Origin: RHKX01 sp963826475
GTDB lineage: Bacteria; Actinomycetota; Thermoleophilia; Solirubrobacterales; 70-9
NCBI GenBank assembly: GCA_963826475.1
Contig: CAWGXC010000003.1
Coordinates: forward strand, 1,860,001 to 1,924,000
Direction: 5' to 3'
Length of the DNA: 64,000 bases
Part shown: positions 33,101-39,571 of the stretch, piece after piece
Numbering within the stretch: the stretch's first letter is position 1
Layout: every line of letters starts with the position of its first letter
Translations under genes and position numbers: made by a program
Notes under the pieces: generated by a model
The model's input: only the letters and a program-made list of their open reading frames with translations
The model's database searches: none
Told to the model about the DNA's origin: nothing

Positions 33101-33513
33101 TCGCTCCAGGCTGAGTCGGTGGCGGCGGCTCGATATTCGGAGCGATGGGAGAAGCTGCGAGCCGAGGGTGAGCTGGGGATCCGCTTGAACGCATTCAGGG
33201 TCTTCTTGGCGCGCCGATCGTCGACGTAGGCGCGGGGATAGGCACGGTCGGCGACGGCCTGCGCCGAGGGACTGTTGGGTCCACCCCGGTCGGCTTCGCC
33301 GCTGCTCGGGTCCTCGCCCGGCACCTCGAACGAGGCCTTTCGGCGCTCGTAGCCCTCGCGAGCGACCTCGCGGAGCGCGTTCTCCGCGAATGCCCCCTCG
33401 TGACCCTCCACCGAGGACTCCCCGGATGAGCCGGAGCTGAGCGCGAGCGCGAGCGCAACCACTGCGACAATCGCGCCCACTGCACCAAACGCGGCCTTCA
33501 CTGCCTTCGACAT
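30103..33513 (-). CDS. Large secreted beta-propeller (BNR/sortilin-like) protein with His-rich tail
   Basis: 1136 residues. An N-terminal signal/anchor (AAFGAVGAIVAVVALALALS) is followed by a charged linker and two propeller-like regions. BNR/Asp-box units recur: GLFRSTDFGGSW, GVYRSTDGGQSFEL, IAVDPTDPNTIYIGTA and IAVDPADPNHAWVSYTG. These are seen in sortilin-type and exo-acting glycosidase-like ten-bladed propellers. The last 100 residues hold a PKD-like domain (VKFGDGSSKKVTIRKDATF) and end KPRKHRHKHHKHH. Asp-rich segments could bind calcium. It should be exported and either anchored or released. No catalytic site is identifiable; the function may be binding to glycans or metals. It is a single gene, tail to tail with the HTH protein gene (3 bases apart). 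Confidence 0.85.
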   Translation of the reverse strand: MSKAVKAAFGAVGAIVAVVALALALSSGSSGESSVEGHEGAFAENALREVAREGYERRKASFEVPGEDPSSGEADRGGPNSPSAQAVADRAYPRAYVDDRRAKKTLNAFKRIPSSPSARSFSHRSEYRAAATDSAWSELGPFTPNVPGEPSQFFDPETLTGPATQESGRVTALAIDPACAPGDCRMAVAAAGGGIWHTDDALADKVSWSAPPNDVPTTAFGSLFYDAPNDVLYAGSGEPNGSSDSEAGLGLFRSTDFGGSWSLVPGSADVATNRSISAIAVDPTDPNTIYIGTALARHGSSAVNGGRRTPPNAPALGVYRSTDGGQSFELEQDLADKALADPTPPDSGVDFFAGGISKLLVDPNDPDQLYAAIFGYGLWRADQSSATPSWEQVFHTMNQNDFTGADFIGDSTGDETEFDFVDLGATTRIFLGDASDDFAIDGDDATPAPRAWRNDDAAAIVGNPDGQLTAADPLGDTFNAAQGWTEMSSSDPADSGYAVYNYCQNGQCSYDSLVAHPPGSGPGTVWYLGSMNYDELKVYDRDGFGAPPRSNGRAVIRTTNGGVASPATAASWADMTAILGDSTDDWDVQSGIHPDLRAAAFANNGDTAFIAGDGGVTRVDVSSTQDQSASCGQRTWDYDADGTEDPLEPDDLALCQMLLSAVPNSISALNDGLRTIQFQSLSVNPQNPSGQIFGGTQDNGTWSYDTSRPTASRWFESVGGDGGQSGFDQTGGEIRYHNYYDATPEVNFHGDDPDTWLATYDPLQATDESRSFYTPFEVDPTTPGRLFIGLQHVWRTDDNGGDEADLTANGCNALALDPERSEPCGDWVEMGANLTSDAYGTDRDGNYVVAVERAPSDDTTLWAGTRTGRLFITSNADDVPGAVQFRRIDTPETPGRFVSGIAVDPADPNHAWVSYTGYSAYTPDTPGHVFDVTYDPATRQASFTDISYNLGDQPITGLAVYGANGSLFAGTDFGVLELPAGSTEWVEAGNGLPKVAVYGLTLAEDGRTLFAATHGRGAYSLQLPKVTPPPPPGPTTRPKVRLKPIKPVRLGHRSRFHGAVRDPAGIQSAFVKFGDGSSKKVTIRKDATFKLHHRYHKARRFHVRLVAIGSEGTKATADRNARVKPRKHRHKHHKHH

Positions 33514-33597
33514 CCCGACCCTCCCGAGCTTCGCGTCCCCATTTTTTGCCGGTTGCGAACCTACCGTCAGAGCCGAGACCGTGCAAGGGCCGGCATG

Positions 33598-33609
33598 GGA
33601 ACCGGTTCC
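33598..33609. repeat. 12-bp palindrome GGAACCGGTTCC
   Basis: A perfect 12-base palindrome three bases beyond the argF stop on the reverse strand, in the 99-base gap before the propeller gene's upstream side. It is too short, with no loop, to be a good terminator. It may be part of an operator or chance. The rest of the gap shows only an A/T run (33542-33547). Confidence 0.3.
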
Positions 33610-33612
33610 TCG

Positions 33613-34491
33613 TCAGCCGACGAGCATCTCCAGCAGCGCCTTCTGAGCGTGCAGCCGATTCTCCGCCTGGTCGAAGATCGCCGAGCGCGACCCATACATG
33701 ACCTCGGCCGTGATCTCGTCCCCCGGGTGGGCGGGTAGGCAGTGGAGCGCTATCGCGCGATCGGACGCGGCGGCGAGGAGGCCGGCGTCGATCCGGTAGG
33801 GCGCGAGCGCCTCCCGCTTCGACTCGGCGACGGATTCGTCCTCCCCCATCGAGACCCAGACGTCCGTGTAGACGGCGTCGGCGCCTGCCACCGCCTCGCG
33901 CGGGTCGGCGATCAGCTCCGCCCCCGCCTCGGCTTCGAGCTCGAAGCCGGGCGGCGAGGAGACCACGACCTCGACACCGAGCACCGGCGCGAGCAGCGCA
34001 AGCGAGCGAGCGACGTTGTTGCCGTCGCCGACGTAGGCGACTCGCAGCCCCCGCAGTTCGCCGAAGCGCTCCTGCAAGGTCAGCAGGTCAGCGATCGTCT
34101 GGCAGGGGTGGTGCAGTGGCGTGAGCGCATTGATGACCGGCACATCCGCCGCCTCGGCGAGCTCGGCGACGCGCTCGTGCGAGAGCGAGCGGATCACGAT
34201 CGCGTGCAGGTATCGGGAGAGGACGCGGCCGACGTCCCCGACCGACTCGCCGCGGCTGAGCTGGAGCTCGTCGGCACGCAGCTGAACCGGCATCCCCCCG
34301 AGCTCGCCGACGCCGACCTCGAAGGAGACCCGAGTCCGGGTGGAGGGCTGCTCGAAGACCAGCGCGACCGACTTGCCGGAAAGCGAGCCTGAGCCCTGCT
34401 GCGGCCGATCGGCCTTCAGAACGGCGGCGCGATCGACCAGATCCCCGAGCCGATCGGAGATCTCCATGCCGGTGAGGAAGTCGGGAGCCAT
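33613..34491 (-). CDS. argF: Ornithine carbamoyltransferase
   Basis: 292 residues from ATG 34491. It makes citrulline from ornithine and carbamoyl phosphate in arginine synthesis. Carbamoyl-phosphate loop: S50-T-R-T-R54 in FEQPSTRTRVSFE. H128-P-C-Q131 in LHHPCQTIADLL distinguishes OTCase from aspartate transcarbamoylase. The ornithine loop is DVWVSMGEDES (in place of the usual SMG) and the active-site Cys is in ALHCLPAHPGDEIT. The enzyme looks intact. No other arg gene is adjacent. An upstream frame extends to 34656 but has no homology and overlaps the divergent nuclease gene; GTG 34586 of that gene lies 94 bases away. Confidence 0.95.
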   Translation of the reverse strand: MAPDFLTGMEISDRLGDLVDRAAVLKADRPQQGSGSLSGKSVALVFEQPSTRTRVSFEVGVGELGGMPVQLRADELQLSRGESVGDVGRVLSRYLHAIVIRSLSHERVAELAEAADVPVINALTPLHHPCQTIADLLTLQERFGELRGLRVAYVGDGNNVARSLALLAPVLGVEVVVSSPPGFELEAEAGAELIADPREAVAGADAVYTDVWVSMGEDESVAESKREALAPYRIDAGLLAAASDRAIALHCLPAHPGDEITAEVMYGSRSAIFDQAENRLHAQKALLEMLVG

Positions 34492-34585
34492 CGAAGCGCG
34501 GCAGGTTACCTGGACCCCGCCGCCGCCCCGCCGCGAGCCCCGGACGCGGCGGGACCGCCGCGGCGGTCCCGATAATCGCCGCCAG

Positions 34586-35425
34586 GTGAAAGTGCGCGCG
34601 CTCAGCTGGAATCTCTTCCACGGCCGCGATGCCCCGCCGGAGCCGGAGCTGTTCACCTGGCGATCCCGGCTCCTGCGGACGACGGAGCGCGGCTCCGCTC
34701 ACGCCCAGGTCAACCGGGACCTCTTCGGCGCGTTCGCCGCCGTGCTCGACGAAGCCGACTGGGATGTGGCGCTGCTGCAGGAATGCCCCCCGCGGTGGGC
34801 CGAGGGCCTGGCTACCGAGTGCCGGGCCCACGCACACCTCGTGCCGACGAGCCGGAACCTCCCGATGCTCTCTTCCCTGCAGTGGCGGTCAGCGAGGCTG
34901 AACCCGGATCTCATCGCCTCCTGGGAAGGCGGGTCCAACCTCATCCTCGTGCGGGCGCCGGGGAGCAGTGCCGCGATCGTCGAGCGGCGTTCGCAGCAAC
35001 TCGCGCGGCGTCCCGAACGGCGCTCGATGGCCTTCAGCCGCCTCGAATCCGGCCTCTGCGTCGCCAACTTGCATGCGAGCACGAACCGCAACGCCGCTGA
35101 GTGGGAGGTTCTCAGGGCGGGCGAGCTCGCCAACGAGTGGGCCGATGGCGCGCCCCTGCTGCTCGGTGGCGACTTCAACCTTCGTCCCGCCGTCAGCCCC
35201 CATGTGTTCGTGAGCCTGGCCCACAATCTCGGATTGGTCGCACCGACCGGCGAGTGGGCGATCGATCACCTCCTCATCAGCGGGGCAGAGCCCGATGGGC
35301 CTGCGCGTCGCTGGGAGCCGGTGGAGCGCGAGGTTCCCGACCCGACCGTCCCGGAGGGCGAGGCTCTCCCGCTCAGGCTCTCCGACCACAGCCCGGTCGA
35401 GGTCGCGTTCTCGTTTCCCGACTGA
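34586..35425 (+). CDS. Endonuclease/exonuclease/phosphatase-family protein
   Basis: 279 residues from GTG 34586. EEP fold landmarks in order: VRALSWNLFHGRD (Asn metal ligand), WDVALLQECPPRW (catalytic Glu), GGSNLILVRAP, LCVANLHAST (His), PLLLGGDFNLRPAV (Asp/Asn) and LSDHSPVEVAFSF (terminal Asp-His). The catalytic set is complete, so Mg-dependent phosphodiester hydrolysis is likely. It has no signal peptide. The family ranges from nucleases to sphingomyelinases and inositol phosphatases, so the substrate is open. It is divergent from argF. A basic chromatin-like protein gene follows 39 bases later. Confidence 0.88.
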   Translation: MKVRALSWNLFHGRDAPPEPELFTWRSRLLRTTERGSAHAQVNRDLFGAFAAVLDEADWDVALLQECPPRWAEGLATECRAHAHLVPTSRNLPMLSSLQWRSARLNPDLIASWEGGSNLILVRAPGSSAAIVERRSQQLARRPERRSMAFSRLESGLCVANLHASTNRNAAEWEVLRAGELANEWADGAPLLLGGDFNLRPAVSPHVFVSLAHNLGLVAPTGEWAIDHLLISGAEPDGPARRWEPVEREVPDPTVPEGEALPLRLSDHSPVEVAFSFPD

Positions 35426-35464
35426 CATATTTCGCTTTCGCCCAAACCGTCAGGAAGGACGACC

Positions 35465-36169
35465 ATGGCCTCCGCACCCCGCAAGAAGCCTTCAACGAGC
35501 CCCCGCAAGCGCCCCGCCGCCTCCGCGAAGAGGAAGAGCACCGCCGCCTCCTCGCGCAAGTCGACCCCGAGCAAGCCCGTCCGCAAGCCCGCGGCCGCCC
35601 GTGCTCAGACCTCCGCCGACCGTGCGGACAAGAGCGTGGAGGCATTCCGCGACGCGCTCGAGCGCAGCGTCACCCTTTCGCGCGAGCGCATCCAGGAAGT
35701 CGTTGACGACTCGGTCAAACGCGGCCGGATGACCCGCGACGACGCCAACGAGATGGTCTCCAAGCTGCTCGCACGGGGGCGCAAGCAGACCGAGGATCTG
35801 ATCAAGGAGCTCGAGAGGCTGCTCGAGAACGCTCAGGGTGAGGTCAAGGGCCGCGCGAAGGCCGCGCGCAAGGGTGTGTCGACGACGACGACCAGAGCGA
35901 AGGTGCGGGCGACCAAGGCCGCCGATCGGGTCGCCAAGACCGCCCTCGACGCCGCCGATGAGCCCCTCGCCCAGGCGGACAAGCTCCGCCGCAAGGCCGG
36001 AGTCGGATCGGGCTTCCCGATCACCGCATATGACGACCTCAGCGTCGCTCAGGTCCGCAGCCGCCTCGCCGACCTCGGACGCCCCGAGCTGCGCAAGGTT
36101 CGTACCTATGAGGCGAACAACAAGGCGCGCAAGGGCGTCCTCAACGACATCGAGGGCAGGCTCGGCTAG
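35465..36169 (+). CDS. Basic, coiled-coil histone/phasin-like protein
   Basis: 234 residues, preceded by GGAAGGA. The first 48 residues are almost entirely Lys, Arg, Ser, Pro, Ala and Thr (SPRKRPAASAKRKSTAASSR), like the tails of bacterial histone H1-like proteins. Residues about 55-125 form an amphipathic coiled coil (SVEAFRDALERSVTLSRERI, GRKQTEDLIKELERLLENA) related to phasin-like proteins. The middle is again Lys/Ala-rich. The last 45 residues (ITAYDDLSVAQVRSRLADLG, LRKVRTYEANNKARKGVLND) form a short helical module seen at the C-terminus of many actinobacterial proteins. It could bind DNA or coat polyhydroxyalkanoate granules; no pha gene is nearby. Confidence 0.82.
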   Translation: MASAPRKKPSTSPRKRPAASAKRKSTAASSRKSTPSKPVRKPAAARAQTSADRADKSVEAFRDALERSVTLSRERIQEVVDDSVKRGRMTRDDANEMVSKLLARGRKQTEDLIKELERLLENAQGEVKGRAKAARKGVSTTTTRAKVRATKAADRVAKTALDAADEPLAQADKLRRKAGVGSGFPITAYDDLSVAQVRSRLADLGRPELRKVRTYEANNKARKGVLNDIEGRLG

Positions 36170-36227
36170 AGCCCGAGCTCCGCGGCCGCCGCCGGCCCCG
36201 GTGAGCGCCGGCTGCGACCATGCCCTC

Positions 36228-37616
36228 GTGGAAGCAACGCCCCCAACCGAGACGCCGGGCGCCGCACGGCCCGCTCGTCCGCGCCGCGGCGAGGAGCTCG
36301 AGCTGCGGATCGATTCGCTGGCGCAGGGCGGCCGCGGAGTCGCCCGCACCCCCGACGGCTTCGTCATCTTCGTCGGCGGCGGGCTGCCCGGCGATCGGAT
36401 CCGTGCCCGGATCGGGAAGTCGAAGCGCTCCTGGGCGGAGGCAGCGGTCGTCGAGCTGCTCGAGCCGGCGCCCGAACGGATTCCCGACCGCTGCGTCCAC
36501 GGCGATGAGGCGTGCCCCGGCGCCGCGTGGCAGGGCCTCCCCTATGAGCTCCAACTGGCTCACAAGCAGTCGCAGGTAACGGAAGCGCTCGTCCGGATCG
36601 GCGACTTCACCGACATCGAGGTCGAGCCGATCGTCGAGGCCGTCGATCAATGGCGGTACCGCAACAAGTGCGAGTACTCATTCGGGGCGGAGACCGCCCT
36701 GGATCCGCCCGCGCTCGGCTTCCACGCCCGCGGGAACTGGGAGTCGGTCGTCGACATCGACGACTGCCTGCTCGCCTCCGAGCGCAACAACGCCGCCCGC
36801 AACGGGGTTCGCGAGTGGGCGATCGCCGAGGGCATCCCCGCCTTCGACAAGGCATCTCGCGCCGGGATCCTCCGCAACCTGATCGTCCGCGAGGGCCGCC
36901 GGACCGGCCAGCTGCAGACGCGCCTCGTCACCTCGGAGGCGGAGTTGCCCAAGCCGCCGGTCGATCTCCACACGATGATCATCGGCGCCTCGAGTGGCAC
37001 CGCCGGCCCGACCGGGGTGATCGGCGAGGAGTACCTGCGAGAGCGGCTCGGCGAGCTCGAGCTGCGCGTCTCCCCCTACGCCTTCCTGCAGACCAACACC
37101 GAGACCGCCGAGCGGCTCTACGCGGTCGCCCGCGAGTTCGCCGGCCTCGAGTCGGGCGAGAAGCTCTTCGACATCTATTGCGGGATCGGCACGATCGGCC
37201 TCGGCATGGCCGCCGACGCCGGCGAGGTCTGGGGGATCGAGAACGTCGCGGATGCGATCGTCGACGCCGAGGCCAACGCCGAGCTCAACGCGATCACGAA
37301 CGCTCACTTCCGCACCGCCGACGCCCGCCTCGGGATCCGACCCCTGATCGAGGAGGCCGGCAAGCCGGACGTCGTCGTCATCGACCCGCCACGGGCCGGC
37401 CTCTCGGCCAAGGTGGTCAGGCGCGTCCTCGAATGCGAGGCCAAGCGGATCGTCTACGTCTCCTGCAACCCGACGACGATGGCGCCGAACGCACGGCAGA
37501 TGGTCGAGGCCGGTTATAGGCTGACGCGAGTGAGGCCCGTCGACATGTTTCCCCAGACCCCACACATCGAATGCGTCGCGCTGCTCGAGCGGACGGATGG
37601 GGCGGGCGGCTCGTGA
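36228..37616 (+). CDS. 23S rRNA (uracil-C5)-methyltransferase, RlmD/TrmA type
   Basis: About 462 residues from GTG 36228 (GTG 36201 possible). An N-terminal TRAM domain (about 22-85: ELRIDSLAQGGRGVARTPDG, GDRIRARIGKSKRSWAEAAV) is followed by a Cys-containing region (DRCVHGDEACPGAAWQGLPY) and the SAM-dependent Rossmann domain. The latter has LFDIYCGIGTIGLGMAADAG, VVVIDPPRAGLSAKVVRRVL, the catalytic Cys motif IVYVSCNPTTMAPNARQM and the C-terminal VDMFPQTPHIECVALLER. It should make m5U in rRNA or tRNA. The Fe-S Cys set of RlmD is only partly visible. Its TGA overlaps the GTG of the next gene, so the two are coupled. Confidence 0.93.
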   Translation: MEATPPTETPGAARPARPRRGEELELRIDSLAQGGRGVARTPDGFVIFVGGGLPGDRIRARIGKSKRSWAEAAVVELLEPAPERIPDRCVHGDEACPGAAWQGLPYELQLAHKQSQVTEALVRIGDFTDIEVEPIVEAVDQWRYRNKCEYSFGAETALDPPALGFHARGNWESVVDIDDCLLASERNNAARNGVREWAIAEGIPAFDKASRAGILRNLIVREGRRTGQLQTRLVTSEAELPKPPVDLHTMIIGASSGTAGPTGVIGEEYLRERLGELELRVSPYAFLQTNTETAERLYAVAREFAGLESGEKLFDIYCGIGTIGLGMAADAGEVWGIENVADAIVDAEANAELNAITNAHFRTADARLGIRPLIEEAGKPDVVVIDPPRAGLSAKVVRRVLECEAKRIVYVSCNPTTMAPNARQMVEAGYRLTRVRPVDMFPQTPHIECVALLERTDGAGGS

Positions 37617-38392
37617 GCGCACGTGGATTCGGCGTAGCCGCCGGCCTCGACTCCAAGGTCGCGGTCGAGCTCGCGGGCCGCTGCGAGGAGCTCGGCTACA
37701 CCTCCCTCTGGTCCAACGACCACCCGGCCGCGAGCGGCCTCGAGACGCTCGCGGACTTCGCGAGGGGATCCGCCGCCACCCGGCTCGGGGTAGCCGTCCT
37801 CGCGCTCGACCGCAACTCTGCGAGCGACATCAACGCCAAGATCGAGGAGCTGGGCCTGGAGCGGTCACGCCTGCTCATCGGAGTCGGCGCCGGCTTCTCC
37901 GAGAAGCCGCTGACGCGCATGCGCGAAGCTCACGACGAGCTTCGCGAGGCCATCCCGGGGGTCAAGCTGATCCTCGCTGCGATGGGCCCGAAGATGTGCG
38001 CGCTCGCCGGCTCCCACTACGACGGGGCGTTCTTCAACTGGATGACTCCGGACTTCGCCGCTGACGCCCGCCTGAAGGTAGAGGCCGGCGCTGACGAGGC
38101 GGGGCGCGAGGCTCCCAAGATCTACGGCTACGTTCGCACCTCGGTCGGCGCTGACGCCGAGACGCGCCTCGCCAAGGAGGAGGGCTTCTACCGCGACCTC
38201 CACGACGGTTACCGCAATCACTTCGATCGCCTCGACGAGGCGCCCGGCACCGTCGGCGTCGCCGCCGAGCGGCCAGAGGACGCCGACGCGGCGCTGGCCT
38301 CCTACGAGGCGCTGGACACGATCGTCGTCAGAGGCCTGGCGAGCGCCAGCTTCGACGCGATGGATCGAGTCGCGACCGCAGCGGCTCCGTAG
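37613..38392 (+). CDS. LLM-class flavin-dependent oxidoreductase
   Basis: 259 residues from GTG 37613, overlapping the methyltransferase stop by 4 bases. Luciferase-like barrel: FGVAAGLDSKVAVELAGRCE, LGYTSLWSNDHPAASGLET, RLGVAVLALDRNSASDINAK, LLIGVGAGFSEKPLTRMREA and VKLILAAMGPKMCALAGSHY. It resembles F420- or FMN-dependent members but is shorter than the usual 300-350 residues, missing some N- and C-terminal barrel elements. F420 dependence is common in this phylum but cannot be told from the sequence. Substrate unknown. Coupling to the rRNA methyltransferase may be accidental. Confidence 0.85.
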   Translation: MSARGFGVAAGLDSKVAVELAGRCEELGYTSLWSNDHPAASGLETLADFARGSAATRLGVAVLALDRNSASDINAKIEELGLERSRLLIGVGAGFSEKPLTRMREAHDELREAIPGVKLILAAMGPKMCALAGSHYDGAFFNWMTPDFAADARLKVEAGADEAGREAPKIYGYVRTSVGADAETRLAKEEGFYRDLHDGYRNHFDRLDEAPGTVGVAAERPEDADAALASYEALDTIVVRGLASASFDAMDRVATAAAP

Positions 38393-38442
38393 GGGCGGCG
38401 GCGAGCTTTCGCAGCTGCTTCGGAGGCCGGGCCTCCAGCCCC

Positions 38443-38856
38443 CTACTGGTTCGGAAGCGGCGAGCCCGCCTTGAAGGCGAACCAGAGCCAGAAGGCGACC
38501 GTGACGATCATCGTGGTCACGACGAAGACCCGCTCGATGCCGCCCATCGCCCCGCCCTCGGTGCGCTGACGGGTATCCGTCATGCCGCGCATCCAGGGAG
38601 CGCGAGGACCCGGGCGCTGCTGGTCGCCGCTCTCGAAGAGGGTCATCACCACCCCGGCGAGGTAGAGCAGCGCAACGTAGGTGAGGATGATTCCGAAGAG
38701 GATCGCCATCGCCACCGAGAAGTTCGTGTTGGTGGCTCCGTTGCTGCCCTGCAACTGGGAGCCGATCCAGATCCAGCCGAGCGGCACGCCGAAGCCGATC
38801 ACGATCGCGGCGATGACCGTGAGAGCGAAACTGGTCAGGGAGACGACTGCGCGCAC
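38443..38856 (-). CDS. Small membrane protein of unknown function
   Basis: 137 residues with three or four predicted helices: SFALTVIAAIVIGFGVPLGW, VAMAILFGIILTYVALLYLA and RVFVVTTMIVTVAFWLWFAF. A polar stretch (about 72-100, ESGDQQRPGPRAPWMRGMTD) separates the second and third. I recognise no family. It follows the UDG-like gene on the same strand, but a strong hairpin lies between them, so it may be transcribed independently. Confidence 0.65.
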   Translation of the reverse strand: MRAVVSLTSFALTVIAAIVIGFGVPLGWIWIGSQLQGSNGATNTNFSVAMAILFGIILTYVALLYLAGVVMTLFESGDQQRPGPRAPWMRGMTDTRQRTEGGAMGGIERVFVVTTMIVTVAFWLWFAFKAGSPLPNQ

Positions 38857-38869
38857 CCGGAGAATGTAG

Positions 38870-38892
38870 CCCAGCCCGCTGAGCGGGCTGGG
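38870..38892. terminator. GC-rich hairpin after the UDG-like gene
   Basis: Arms CCCAGCCCGC and GCGGGCTGGG pair almost perfectly with a tiny loop, seven bases beyond the UDG-like gene stop on the reverse strand and before the small membrane-protein gene. No T-tract follows. Confidence 0.6.
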
Positions 38893-38898
38893 GCGGGA

Positions 38899-39552
38899 TC
38901 AGTACGGAGGAAGGTCCTCGTACCACTCGCCGAGCATTCGGAAGGCTCGCCAGAAGTCGCGCTTCGCCCCATCGGAGTCGAGGGACGCGTCGATGTCCGG
39001 CGTATAGATCGCGTCGATCGTCGGAGTCACCGGCTGGATCCGCCCCGGTGCTGGAAGCACGCGATCGGCCATCGGGATCCCGACGTCGTTGAAGCAGTCG
39101 AGCGCGGCTTCGCCCATGACCACGATGCAGCGCGGCTCGACGATGGCGACCTCGCGGACGAGTCGGGCGACGCATGAGTGAGCCGCGAGCGCGGGATCGG
39201 CGAGCGGGCACTTGACGCAGAGCGTGCCGTAGACGACGAGCGGATCGATGCTCATCCGCTTCAGGGACTTCATCACCGCATTGCCCGAGCGGCCGTAGAA
39301 GGCGACGCCCTCCTCGATCTCCGCGGCGCTCGGGGCGTGCTTGAGGAGCATCACGTCGGCCTGGGGGTGCCCGGAGCCGAGCACCGGCATCAGGCTGCCG
39401 CGCGGGCACTCCTGACAGTCCTGGAGCTCATGCGTCAGTCCGTTGAGCTCGCGGATGGCGCGCTCGAGGTACTTCTCCTTGATCTGATCTTCAGCGGTGG
39501 GCACAGCGGGCGACTTCTTTGACGGCGTCGGCCCCTCTCCTTGTGGTTGCAC
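38899..39552 (-). CDS. Uracil-DNA glycosylase superfamily Fe-S protein, catalytic motifs altered
   Basis: 217 residues (GTG 39552; GTG 39504 possible). It has the overall layout of family 4/5 uracil-DNA glycosylases with a likely [4Fe-4S] ligand set C46-x2-C49 (DCQECPRG), C115 (CVKCPLADP) and C127 (AHSCVARLV). Landmarks VLGSGHPQADVMLL, FYGRSGNAVMKSL and CIVVMGEAALDCF are in place. The water-activating motif, usually GEAPGxxED, reads KHAPSAAEI, and the C-terminal HPSP-type motif is YTPDIDA. It may therefore bind DNA or damage without glycosylase activity, or use another chemistry. It lies 19 bases downstream of the GT-PHP fusion gene, probably in one operon. Confidence 0.82.
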   Translation of the reverse strand: MQPQGEGPTPSKKSPAVPTAEDQIKEKYLERAIRELNGLTHELQDCQECPRGSLMPVLGSGHPQADVMLLKHAPSAAEIEEGVAFYGRSGNAVMKSLKRMSIDPLVVYGTLCVKCPLADPALAAHSCVARLVREVAIVEPRCIVVMGEAALDCFNDVGIPMADRVLPAPGRIQPVTPTIDAIYTPDIDASLDSDGAKRDFWRAFRMLGEWYEDLPPY

Positions 39553-39571
39553 TTGGTTATGCCCCCCTGAA

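Noticed and set aside
34491..34656. N-terminal extension of ornithine carbamoyltransferase
   Set aside because: The extension is Arg/Gly-rich without homology and overlaps the divergent EEP gene; the enzyme begins at ATG 34491.
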